A stretch of DNA of 49,090 nucleotides from the NCBI GenBank assembly GCA_039931245.1, contig JBDTSH010000005.1:1-49090 (forward strand), read 5' to 3'. The stretch's first letter is position 1, and every line of letters starts with the position of its first letter. The notes under the pieces are model-generated. The model made no database searches. It was not told where the DNA came from and worked only from the letters and a program-made list of their open reading frames with translations. Positions 16,615 to 24,519 of this stretch are shown here, in pieces. A program made the translations under genes and the position numbers. Source of the DNA: UBA4729 sp039931245 (GTDB lineage Bacteria > Patescibacteriota > Saccharimonadia > Saccharimonadales > UBA4665).

Positions 16615-17683
16615 ACAAGCCCATAGCCTCGACGAACAGATCGCTGATGCGATCAAGCGTCTCAAAATTAGCGGCTTACAAGTTGAGTTAGCGCAAGCTA
16701 CTGCAGCTAGCCAGCAGCCTGACTTTTGGGACGTCACGTCAGTCGCGCAAGCCACTATGAAACAAATCTCGAAGTTGCAGTCGAGAGTCAACCCGTGGTT
16801 GTCTTTGCAGCAAGCGGTGCGCGATATCGCAGAATTGCTGGAGTTGGCAGACGATTCAATGACGGTTGAGCTCGATACACAGCTGGCTGAGCTAGCCGCC
16901 TCTTTCATAACTCTTAAGGAAGCATTGAAGCTCAACGGTCCCTATGATGATTACGATGCGATACTTAGCATCCACGCCGGCGCCGGTGGTACCGACGCGC
17001 AGGATTGGGCGTCGATGCTGTTACGCATGTACATTCGATTCTGTGAAAAAAATAATTGGAAATATGCCACTATTGATCAATCGAGCGGTGAAGAGGCCGG
17101 CATTAAAAGCGTGACGATCGAGATCGAGGGTAGCTTTGCTTACGGTCGCCTCAAGGGAGAGCATGGTGTCCACCGCCTAGTACGTCTCAGTCCTTTTAAC
17201 TCCGACAATCTGCGCCAAACTAGCTTTGCTAAGGTAGAAGTCATGCCTAAAATTAACCAGCCGGACGATTTAGCGATTGACGAGAAAGACTTACGCGTCG
17301 ATGTTTATCGTAGCGGCGGCCACGGTGGCCAGTCAGTCAATACCACTGATTCGGCCGTTCGTATTACGCACTTGCCAACTGGCTTGGTTGTGGCTATCCA
17401 GAATGAGCGTAGCCAGTTGCAAAACCGTGAAACAGCCATGACAGTACTTCGGTCGCGCTTGGCTCAATTACAGATGGAACAACACTCTGAACGTCTCGGT
17501 GAGTTGAAGGGCCCAAATCAATCAGCCGAGTGGGGCAATCAAATCCGTAGCTATGTGCTACATCCCTACAAGCAGGTCAAAGATTTACGAACGCGTTATG
17601 AGACATCCGACCCCGACGCCGTACTAGACGGCGACCTTGGACCGCTCGTCGATGCCTACCTTGAATACACTATTGCTGGCTAG
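16598..17683 (+). CDS. prfB: Peptide chain release factor 2
   Basis: Terminates translation at UGA and UAA. The stop-codon recognition tripeptide is SPF (residues 198-200), which marks RF2 rather than RF1, and the peptidyl hydrolysis motif GGQ is at 243-245. The 361-aa length is normal. The start is GTG at 16598, inside the end of the M16 gene, with AAGG upstream. Unlike E. coli prfB, no in-frame UGA and +1 frameshift site is seen near codon 25. Presence of RF2, together with TGA stops in several genes here, indicates a standard code. Confidence 0.94.
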   Translation: MDEQRKQAHSLDEQIADAIKRLKISGLQVELAQATAASQQPDFWDVTSVAQATMKQISKLQSRVNPWLSLQQAVRDIAELLELADDSMTVELDTQLAELAASFITLKEALKLNGPYDDYDAILSIHAGAGGTDAQDWASMLLRMYIRFCEKNNWKYATIDQSSGEEAGIKSVTIEIEGSFAYGRLKGEHGVHRLVRLSPFNSDNLRQTSFAKVEVMPKINQPDDLAIDEKDLRVDVYRSGGHGGQSVNTTDSAVRITHLPTGLVVAIQNERSQLQNRETAMTVLRSRLAQLQMEQHSERLGELKGPNQSAEWGNQIRSYVLHPYKQVKDLRTRYETSDPDAVLDGDLGPLVDAYLEYTIAG

Positions 17684-17716
17684 CCACAAGCCAACGTGCA
17701 TGCACTAGAGTGGTTA

Positions 17717-17725
17717 TGGTAAGAT
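17717..17725 (+). promoter_or_regulatory. ftsE extended -10, leaderless start
   Basis: TGGTAAGAT (TGn plus TAAGAT) ends 7 nt before the ftsE ATG, predicting a leaderless ftsEX transcript. No ribosome-binding site is present. Confidence 0.6.
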
Positions 17726-17732
17726 TAGGGTA

Positions 17733-18416
17733 ATGATTCTGCTTGACCGGGTAAGTAAAACCTACAATCGTGGCTCTGGGCCGTCACTCGACCGCATTTC
17801 GCTACACGTTGAGGCTAAAGAATTCGTGATTGTTGTCGGCCAGAGTGGCGCCGGCAAGACGACATTGCTACGCCTGCTTACTCGTGAGGAGCGTCCAACT
17901 AGCGGCAAAATAATCATCGGCGGTATCGATTACGATAAGCTTAAAGATAGAGATATTCCATTGCTGAGGCGCAAAATTGGCGTAGTGTTCCAAGATTTCA
18001 AACTACTGCCCAATAAAAATGTTTTCGAAAATGTGGCCTTTGCTCTCGAGATCGTCGGCGTATCTAACCGTGAAATCCGCCACACTGTTCCGAAGGTTCT
18101 TGATATTGTTAATTTAACCGGCAAAGAGAAGCGCATGCCAATGGAGCTCTCCGGCGGCGAGCGCCAACGCGTCGCTATCGCCCGAGCAATTGTGCGCCAA
18201 CCACGTATTTTGATAGCCGATGAGCCAACCGGAAATCTTGACCCTAAGCACGCTTGGGACGTTATTAAAGTTCTAGAGAAAATTAATCGTTACGGAACTA
18301 CCGTGCTCCTTACGACTCACAACGTCGAGGTTGTCAATAAGCTCAAACGCCGTGTCGTCACTCTGCAGAACGGTAAAATAGCCAGTGATCGAGCTAACGC
18401 GGAGTACCACGGGTAA
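17733..18416 (+). CDS. ftsE: Cell division ATP-binding protein FtsE
   Basis: ABC-type ATPase that with FtsX transmits a division signal to an extracellular peptidoglycan hydrolase. Walker A GQSGAGKTT is at 36-44, the Q-loop in VVFQDFKLLPN (near 87), the signature LSGGERQR near 139, Walker B LIADEPTGNLD near 162, and the switch His in TTHN. The 227-aa length is standard. ftsX follows immediately and a CHAP hydrolase lies next, forming an FtsEX-PcsB-like set. Confidence 0.95.
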   Translation: MILLDRVSKTYNRGSGPSLDRISLHVEAKEFVIVVGQSGAGKTTLLRLLTREERPTSGKIIIGGIDYDKLKDRDIPLLRRKIGVVFQDFKLLPNKNVFENVAFALEIVGVSNREIRHTVPKVLDIVNLTGKEKRMPMELSGGERQRVAIARAIVRQPRILIADEPTGNLDPKHAWDVIKVLEKINRYGTTVLLTTHNVEVVNKLKRRVVTLQNGKIASDRANAEYHG

Positions 18417-18417
18417 T

Positions 18418-19365
18418 ATGCAACGACGTTGGACGACCTTTATACGCATTGTGCACACCGGTACGGTGAACTTTATTCGCAATACTTCGCTGGCAATCGC
18501 CGCAATGGCTATTATGACTGTGACGTTGACTATCATACTGTTTTCGATAATTGCGAATGCGACTTTCACTAACACCGTTGCCCAAATAACTGACAAGATT
18601 AACATCTCCTTATATCTGAAAGATGCAGTTACTCCAACAGAAACCAAAACACTACTTAAGGAACTGCGCGCCTTGCCAAACGTCCAATCCGTTACTTATT
18701 TAACAAAAGCCCAAGCGCTACAGACATATATGCAACAAAACGCCGGTAACGAGCAATTATTGCAAGCCATTAATTCAACCGATAACCCCTTGCCGGCAAC
18801 TGTTCAGGTAAAGCCCAAAGACCTGAACAAAATTAACGATATCCGAAGCTACATTGCAAAGCCGGCTATCGCGGCATTGCAATCAGACCCTGCCTCTGAC
18901 AGCGGTGACCGGCGGGCCGCTATCGACAAAATCACCCATGCCACCAATATACTGCGACAGGCCGGGGTTATAGCCGTGCTGGTATTTGCCCTCATCTCTG
19001 TGCTGATAATTTTCAATACTATTCAGATGGCAATCTTTAACCGCCGTGACGAGATTAAAATCATGCGTCTGTTGGGTGCGACAACCTGGTTCATCCGAGG
19101 GCCGTTTGTGGTTGAAAGTATTATTTACGGCCTATTGTCGGCGGTTGTATCCATTCTCATCATTAATGCAATTTTCGTGACCGCCTCGGGCTCATTGCAA
19201 GCCACGAGTTTAGGGCTGTTGGACATCGGCTATAGCCAAACATATTTCCAGGCTCACTACTGGGGGCTGTTGACCATGCAACTTATGATTGGTATATTTA
19301 TAGGTGCCGCATCGTCTGTGATTGCCACTCAGCGTTATCTCAAATTTAAAGTGTCAAAAAAATAG
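18418..19365 (+). CDS. ftsX: Cell division protein FtsX
   Basis: Membrane partner of FtsE. Four predicted transmembrane segments: one near residues 20-45 and three in the C-terminal half (near 190-210, 235-260 and 285-308). Between the first two lies the extracellular loop that contacts the hydrolase in other species (NISLYLKDAVTPTETKTL and onward). The ATG at 18418, one base after the ftsE stop, is chosen over an upstream in-frame GTG at 18385 because it gives the usual basic N-terminus MQRRW. The 315-aa length is typical. Confidence 0.93.
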   Translation: MQRRWTTFIRIVHTGTVNFIRNTSLAIAAMAIMTVTLTIILFSIIANATFTNTVAQITDKINISLYLKDAVTPTETKTLLKELRALPNVQSVTYLTKAQALQTYMQQNAGNEQLLQAINSTDNPLPATVQVKPKDLNKINDIRSYIAKPAIAALQSDPASDSGDRRAAIDKITHATNILRQAGVIAVLVFALISVLIIFNTIQMAIFNRRDEIKIMRLLGATTWFIRGPFVVESIIYGLLSAVVSILIINAIFVTASGSLQATSLGLLDIGYSQTYFQAHYWGLLTMQLMIGIFIGAASSVIATQRYLKFKVSKK

Positions 19366-19447
19366 CAAATGCGCGTGTTATCCGGTCTGTTCGCTGCCGG
19401 TGTTAATGGTTGACCCTCTTCGGGGTACGCCAGAACAGGGGATGATA

Positions 19448-19476
19448 TTGAAAAGCTTGCATTTAAATGGTATATT
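19448..19476 (+). promoter_or_regulatory. Promoter of the CHAP hydrolase gene
   Basis: TTGAAA (19448-19453) and TATATT (19471-19476) are separated by exactly 17 bp. The start would lie near 19483, giving a leader of about 33 nt that is A-rich and has no Shine-Dalgarno site. The hydrolase can thus be expressed apart from ftsEX. Confidence 0.75.
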
Positions 19477-19516
19477 ACTAGCGTTAACCTCTAACATAAA
19501 AAGCAAAAATAAAATC

Positions 19517-20656
19517 ATGAATAAAGTTTCATTTCGCTCACTTTCTCACAGTGTAAAAATTGGGATACTTAGCATCACGAGTATCGTGCTGGTAGGGGCA
19601 ACTATGATATCTGGAGTCAAGACAGTTTTGGCTGATGCAACGTGTGGGACTATTTCGGATTGTACCGCTCAGATCAACACGAATAATAACGCCGTTGCTC
19701 AGCTGCGGACGGAGGCAGCTAGCTTCCAAGATGCGATTAATCACTTGAACGCGCAGATCGGTCAGCTCCAATCCGCGATAGATAGTAGCACCACTCAGCA
19801 AAGCAATCTTCAAGACCAAATTGTCGCAGCTCAGAAGGAAATCGCCCGCCAAAAGGCAATACTTTCGAGTGACATAAAGACAATGTACGTTGATGGTACC
19901 CCGACCACAATAGAAGTACTTGCAACCAGCAGAAATTTGAGCGAGTTCGTCGACAAACAGGAATATCGTACCGTTGTTCAAAATAAGCTTCAGGAAACGC
20001 TAAAGACAATTGCTACCTTGCAAGCCCAGCTTCAATCACAGAAAGTAGAGATTGACGCCTTATTGGTCCGTCAAAACAGCCAGAAAGCCGAGTTGGCAAC
20101 GGCCTATTCTCAGCAAGCAAATCTCTTATCTTACAATGAGGGTCAACAAAGTAATTACAACTCGCAAACGGCGGCGAACCAGGGCAAACTAAACGCCCTT
20201 ATTGAAGCTCAGCGTCGAGCCAACAACAGCACTACTAGCGGTGGCTACTACTTCATTCGCTTTCCGGGTTCTGCTGGCGGTTTTGACCCCGGCAATTACT
20301 CATATGCAAATGCTGGTTTTGGGATGAGTACAGCGCCAGGATGTGTTGATAATGACGGGCCTGACCGCTGGGGTTATTGTACGCGCCAATGTGTTTCCTA
20401 TGTCGCCTGGGCAGTTGAAGCATCTGGCCGATCGGCACCGATGAATTATGGCGATGCAAAGAGTTGGGTCGGAGAGGCTCGTGCTCGTGGCCTACTTGTC
20501 TCGAGCCCACAACACGGAGATGTTGCAATTAGCACGGCAGGGACCTGGGGTCATGCAATGTATGTTGAATCGGTAAGCGGCAATCAAATATTCGTATCAC
20601 AATATAACGCTCAGCTAACTGGTCGATTCTCCACTCAGTGGCGGACGTATCAGTAA
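19517..20656 (+). CDS. PcsB-like secreted CHAP-domain peptidoglycan hydrolase
   Basis: Exported amidase or endopeptidase probably activated by the neighbouring FtsEX. A signal peptide covers about residues 1-38 (hydrophobic VKIGILSITSIVLVGATMI, then ADA). A long Gln/Ala-rich coiled coil follows (about 50-240), then a Gly/Ser linker and a CHAP domain from about 275. Candidate catalytic residues are Cys292 in TRQCVSYVAW (Cys288 is nearby) and His346 in WGHAMYVESV. This layout matches streptococcal PcsB. The ATG at 19517 is chosen because it begins the signal peptide and lies downstream of a good promoter; upstream in-frame starts would overlap ftsX. Confidence 0.92.
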   Translation: MNKVSFRSLSHSVKIGILSITSIVLVGATMISGVKTVLADATCGTISDCTAQINTNNNAVAQLRTEAASFQDAINHLNAQIGQLQSAIDSSTTQQSNLQDQIVAAQKEIARQKAILSSDIKTMYVDGTPTTIEVLATSRNLSEFVDKQEYRTVVQNKLQETLKTIATLQAQLQSQKVEIDALLVRQNSQKAELATAYSQQANLLSYNEGQQSNYNSQTAANQGKLNALIEAQRRANNSTTSGGYYFIRFPGSAGGFDPGNYSYANAGFGMSTAPGCVDNDGPDRWGYCTRQCVSYVAWAVEASGRSAPMNYGDAKSWVGEARARGLLVSSPQHGDVAISTAGTWGHAMYVESVSGNQIFVSQYNAQLTGRFSTQWRTYQ

Positions 20657-20719
20657 CCAACGATTTCTAAGAATTAGCTGAAACTGTTGGCTAAAAATCC
20701 TTTTCGCTAGCGCTTATAC

Positions 20720-20728
20720 TGCTATACT
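20720..20728 (+). promoter_or_regulatory. Extended -10 of the S41 protease gene, leaderless
   Basis: TGCTATACT ends 7 nt before the ATG at 20736. It has the TGn extension, and no ribosome-binding site fits between it and the start. Confidence 0.68.
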
Positions 20729-20735
20729 AGAAAGA

Positions 20736-21977
20736 ATGAATTTCAGGGAAAACGAAGTGGTTGAGGTAGTCGCCCCCGCGGCGACACACCAGCGAGGCCG
20801 GTGGCTCAACCGGTTTATGATGCTCGTAGTGGTGTCGGTAATCTTTATGGTTGGCGTGGGCGTGGGCGATGGTCGAATCACCCCTTTCTTTATGCGCACT
20901 AAGCCAGTTGCGAGCGATCTACCGTCAAAGCTGGACTATTCATCAGTCAATCAAGTGTATCAATCTCTTAAAGATAATTACGATGGCAAGGTGAGTGCCG
21001 GACAATTGACTGACGGGCTTAAACATGGACTAGCTACCGCAACCAAGGACCCCTACACGGTCTACTTTACGTCGGCCGAAGCCAAAAGCTTCAACAATGA
21101 ACTCAATAATTCGTTCAGCGGCATTGGTGCCCAGCTCGAATTGGATAGTGCTGGCAATTTGCAAGTTATGTCGCCGCTTAGCGGACAGCCGGCTGAAAAG
21201 GCTGGATTGAGGGCACTGGACATTATTGTCAGTATTAACGGTGCTAGCACCAGCGGTGTATCTGTCGATGAGGCCGTCACAAAGATTCGTGGCCCGAAAG
21301 GGACAAAGGTGACTCTCCAAGTCGTTCGCAATAAAACTGAGCCGCTGACGGTTACGATAACGCGCCAGGACATCACTCTGCCGAGTGTGACCACCAAAAC
21401 ACTCGAAGGAAATATCGGTTACATGCAGATCAACAAATTTGCCAACGACACCACCGATCTCACCCAAAAAGCCGCCACTCAATTTGCTAACTCTCACGTA
21501 AAAGGCATAATTCTTGATATGCGTAATGATCCGGGCGGTCTGCTCGAAGCAGCAGTCAAAGTCTCCAGTCTGTGGGTGCCAGAAGGCAAGACCATCCTGC
21601 AAGAAAAGCGCGGGACGGAAGTTGTCCAGAATTATTTCGGACTTGGCAGTAACACGCTCGGCGGCATACCGACGGTCGTTCTTATCAATGAAGGCAGTGC
21701 TAGCGCCTCCGAGATCACGGCCGGTGCGCTACATGACAACAAAGCTGCCTATCTCATCGGCACCAAGAGCTACGGTAAGGGTGTCGTACAGCAGTTGATC
21801 AACTTTGGTGATGGTTCACAGCTTAAAGTGACGGTAGCCAGCTGGTACCGCCCCAACGGCCAGAATATCAACAAAAAGGGGATTACGCCCGACCAAGTCG
21901 TCAAACTTTCGGATGCCGATATCAAAGCCGGCAACGACACTCAATTACAAGCCGCCCAAGCCTACCTTAATAAGTAA
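20736..21977 (+). CDS. S41-family C-terminal processing protease with PDZ domain
   Basis: Membrane-anchored serine protease of the CtpA/Prc type that degrades or trims envelope proteins. A single N-terminal membrane segment lies near residues 28-48. A PDZ domain spans about 125-210 (IGAQLELDSAGNLQVMSPL and AGLRALDIIVSINGAS). The catalytic Ser is in NEGSASASE (about 318-326) and Lys in SYGKGVVQQ (near 348), a Ser-Lys dyad. The 413-aa length is typical. It follows the FtsEX-hydrolase block and could control hydrolase turnover; that link is inferred from position only. Confidence 0.94.
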   Translation: MNFRENEVVEVVAPAATHQRGRWLNRFMMLVVVSVIFMVGVGVGDGRITPFFMRTKPVASDLPSKLDYSSVNQVYQSLKDNYDGKVSAGQLTDGLKHGLATATKDPYTVYFTSAEAKSFNNELNNSFSGIGAQLELDSAGNLQVMSPLSGQPAEKAGLRALDIIVSINGASTSGVSVDEAVTKIRGPKGTKVTLQVVRNKTEPLTVTITRQDITLPSVTTKTLEGNIGYMQINKFANDTTDLTQKAATQFANSHVKGIILDMRNDPGGLLEAAVKVSSLWVPEGKTILQEKRGTEVVQNYFGLGSNTLGGIPTVVLINEGSASASEITAGALHDNKAAYLIGTKSYGKGVVQQLINFGDGSQLKVTVASWYRPNGQNINKKGITPDQVVKLSDADIKAGNDTQLQAAQAYLNK

Positions 21978-22024
21978 ATTAATGATTAAGTGTTAAATTT
22001 ACTAAATGGGCCTGGCGGGCTTCC

Positions 22025-22040
22025 GAACTATCGAACTATC
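22025..22040 (+). repeat. Two direct copies of GAACTATC
   Basis: An 8-bp unit occurs twice head to tail in the pyrG upstream region, with a diverged third copy (CAACTGTG). It may be a regulator site or chance. Confidence 0.4.
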
Positions 22041-22113
22041 CAACTGTGAAACCATTTAGATGCTTGTGGTGCGGCCGAGAGTGCGTTAGTATAAGATGAA
22101 ATAAGAGGGAGCA

Positions 22114-23724
22114 ATGGTGGCAGACAAGCGGCCGACGAAGTATGTATTTGTAACTGGTGGTGTGCTTTCTGGACTCGGGAAGGGTATCACCGCCGCCTCG
22201 ATTGCTAACCTACTCAAGGCGCGCGGTCTGCGCGTGAACCTCCAGAAATGCGATCCTTACTTGAATGTCGACGCCGGTTTGCTCAACCCACGCGAACACG
22301 GTGAATGTTTTGTTACCCGCGATGGCGCCGAAACGGACCTCGATCTTGGACACTACGAGCGTTTTATTGACGAGGAGCTGACTCAGGCGAGCAGTTTGAT
22401 GAGCGGTCGGGTTTTACTCAAAGTTATCCAGGACGAGCGGGACGGCAAGTATGAAGGGCGTTCTGTTCAGATTATCCCCCAAGTCACCACCGCTATCCAA
22501 GACTACATCGTTGAAGCAGGTCATACTTTCGATGTTCACCTGGTTGAAATAGGGGGTACGGTCGGAGATTACGAATCTCTTAGCTTTATCGAAGCCATTC
22601 GGGAATTCGGGCTGCGCGTTGGTGCTGAAAATTGCCTTTACGTCCATGTCGTTTATTTGCCATACCTTGGTGCTAGCCAAGAAACCAAAACTAAGCCGGC
22701 CCAAAACTCTGTTCGTGAATTACGGGGCCTAGGGATTGCACCGGATATATTGGTAGCCCGTAGCGAAGAATTAGCGCCCAAAAGTGTCCGCAGTAAATTG
22801 AGCCTGTTCAGCGGTGTCGCCGAAGAGGCCATCGCCCTGTTGCCCAATGCTTCTAGCATTTATGAGGTACCCCTAACACTCGAAGATAATGGCATCGCTG
22901 ATGTCATTGCGAATCGCCTCGGCCTCGATCCAGCTAAACCGGATTTGACCCAGTGGCGTGACGTCGTCAAACGTGCCACCACTGCTTTCGATAAAACGGT
23001 CACTGTAGGCTTAATTGCAAAATACATGGATAACTCGGACGCCTATATGTCGGTGCTTGAGGCTCTCAAGGCTGCTGCCTGGTGGAATGATGTCAACTTG
23101 AATATTGTGTGGGTCGACGCTGGTAAACTCGACGAAACCGACGGGGTAGCTGACGGTTTGAAAGCTTATGACGGCATTGTCGTACCCGGTGGTTTCGGAG
23201 TCCGCGGTGTTGAGGGCAAGATTAAAGCTGCCCAGTTAGCTCTGAGCAATAAGCAGCCCTATCTGGGACTTTGCTATGGTTTACATATGGCTGTTATTGC
23301 TGCCGCCCGTACCCATGGTCTTAGCGGTGCCAATACGACAGAAGTTGATCCAGCCACTACTTATCCAGTTATTGCCACAATGACTGATCAAAAGGGTAAA
23401 GAAAATACCGGTGGCACGATGCGCCTTGGGGATTACGATTGTGAGCTCACGGCTGGCAGTCTGGCCGCTAGAACTTACGGTGCAGAATCAATTGTTGAGC
23501 GCCACCGCCACCGCTATGAATGCAACAACGACTACGTCCCACAATATGAGCAGTGGGGCATCCGCGCTGTCGGTACTAACCCAAAGACGGGTCTTGTAGA
23601 AGTGATTGAAGGCATCGACCACCCATTTTTCGTGGCCAGTCAGTTCCACCCCGAGCTCAAAAGCCGCCCCAATCGACCCCACCCATTATTCGACGGTTTT
23701 ATCAAAGCAATATTGCAAAAATAG
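22114..23724 (+). CDS. pyrG: CTP synthase
   Basis: Makes CTP from UTP, ATP and glutamine. The synthetase domain starts with KYVFVTGGVLSGLGKGITAASI (the family N-terminus) and contains the DPYLNVDAGLLNPREHGE segment. The class I glutamine amidotransferase domain has GLCYGLH with the catalytic Cys near 386, and SQFHPELKSRP as the His/Glu region. The 536-aa length is standard. GAGGGAG before the ATG is the ribosome-binding site and a TATAAG box lies about 20 nt further up. It is one of the few nucleotide-metabolism genes here; an organism with limited biosynthesis would still need it to interconvert salvaged UTP. Confidence 0.97.
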   Translation: MVADKRPTKYVFVTGGVLSGLGKGITAASIANLLKARGLRVNLQKCDPYLNVDAGLLNPREHGECFVTRDGAETDLDLGHYERFIDEELTQASSLMSGRVLLKVIQDERDGKYEGRSVQIIPQVTTAIQDYIVEAGHTFDVHLVEIGGTVGDYESLSFIEAIREFGLRVGAENCLYVHVVYLPYLGASQETKTKPAQNSVRELRGLGIAPDILVARSEELAPKSVRSKLSLFSGVAEEAIALLPNASSIYEVPLTLEDNGIADVIANRLGLDPAKPDLTQWRDVVKRATTAFDKTVTVGLIAKYMDNSDAYMSVLEALKAAAWWNDVNLNIVWVDAGKLDETDGVADGLKAYDGIVVPGGFGVRGVEGKIKAAQLALSNKQPYLGLCYGLHMAVIAAARTHGLSGANTTEVDPATTYPVIATMTDQKGKENTGGTMRLGDYDCELTAGSLAARTYGAESIVERHRHRYECNNDYVPQYEQWGIRAVGTNPKTGLVEVIEGIDHPFFVASQFHPELKSRPNRPHPLFDGFIKAILQK

Positions 23725-23748
23725 CCGAAATAAGTTAACGTAAACAGT

Positions 23749-24180
23749 ATGGAACCAACGCAAATACCTTCAACTACAGCCCCTGATGCACCGCTACCGG
23801 GTATTCACCCAAAACGAATTTTGCTCGTCGAAGACGATGATGCGCTGGCAAATGTATACCTTACACGCCTGCAAGCCGAAACTTTTGAAGTCCGCCGCGT
23901 TGCTAACGGGGAGGATGCGCTGGCGTCCGCCATTAGTTTTCACCCCGATCTTGTCTTACTTGATGTTATGATGCCTAAAGTAAGCGGTTTTGATGTTCTT
24001 GATATCATTCGCAACACACCGGAAACCGCTAACCTCAAAGTCATTATGCTCACGGCCCTTAGCCAGGACAGTGACAAGGAACGGGCCGAGAGTCTCGGTG
24101 CCGACGATTACCTCGTCAAGTCGCAAGTCGTTATCGCCGATGTCGTTGATCGTATCAAACACCACCTTAACATTCTTTAA
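23749..24180 (+). CDS. Single-domain response regulator receiver
   Basis: A REC domain without an output domain, preceded by a Pro-rich 20-residue N-terminus. The acidic pocket is VEDDD (28-32), the phospho-acceptor Asp72 is in LLDVMMP, Thr is in IMLTAL, and Lys is in YLVKSQ. All key residues are present, so phosphorylation is plausible. No histidine kinase with an intact H-box is in this window. CheY/Spo0F-like single-domain regulators act by protein contact or as phosphorelay steps. It begins 25 nt after pyrG and may share its transcript. Confidence 0.9.
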   Translation: MEPTQIPSTTAPDAPLPGIHPKRILLVEDDDALANVYLTRLQAETFEVRRVANGEDALASAISFHPDLVLLDVMMPKVSGFDVLDIIRNTPETANLKVIMLTALSQDSDKERAESLGADDYLVKSQVVIADVVDRIKHHLNIL

Positions 24181-24519
24181 GCCGCCTCTAGCCGTTGTTG
24201 CTGGTAGGCGGGGCCCGCGGTGAATGCGAAATCAGTAAGATCTTGCTACTTTCTACAGTCTGAATATCGGATTCAATAAGGCAGTAGGGCGCTGTCCGGT
24301 TGATACCGAGGAGCAAAAAGCGTTCGGACTATTTAACGTCTACATACCGATAGTGCCCGTCGGCAGGGCTTTATTCGCCGAATATACTCGAACTGGCGTC
24401 CCGGGCCCGTGAATAAAGGGAAAATTGCTTGATTAATCCCGGCAAAATCAATAGTCGCTCCATATAATTGACTTATAACAAAAATTATGCTAATGTTTTA
24501 ATAGGTAATTAAAACAAAT
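24181..24519 (+). other. Intergenic 339 bp before the FHA gene
   Basis: No gene is evident. The left end has an inverted repeat CCGCCT/AGGCGG (24182-24187, 24206-24211) that could form a hairpin after the receiver gene, without a T tract. A second pair, CTTTATTC (24369-24376) and GAATAAAG (24411-24418), are perfect 8-bp arms 34 nt apart. The right end holds the strong promoter of the FHA gene. Confidence 0.55.
24468..24496 (+). promoter_or_regulatory. Strong promoter of the FHA-domain gene
   Basis: TTGACT (24468-24473) and TAATGT (24491-24496) are spaced by 17 bp, and the -10 box has a TGC extension. The leader to the ATG at 24520 is about 17-20 nt, A/T-rich, with AATAGG as a weak ribosome-binding site. 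Confidence 0.75.

Noticed and set aside
16598..16700. Programmed +1 frameshift in prfB as in E. coli
   Set aside because: No in-frame UGA or slippery CUU-UGA is seen in the first codons, and a single continuous frame covers the whole protein.
22414..22704. Long minus-strand frames inside pyrG and other large genes
   Set aside because: They mirror strongly conserved coding sequence on the plus strand and have no independent support.
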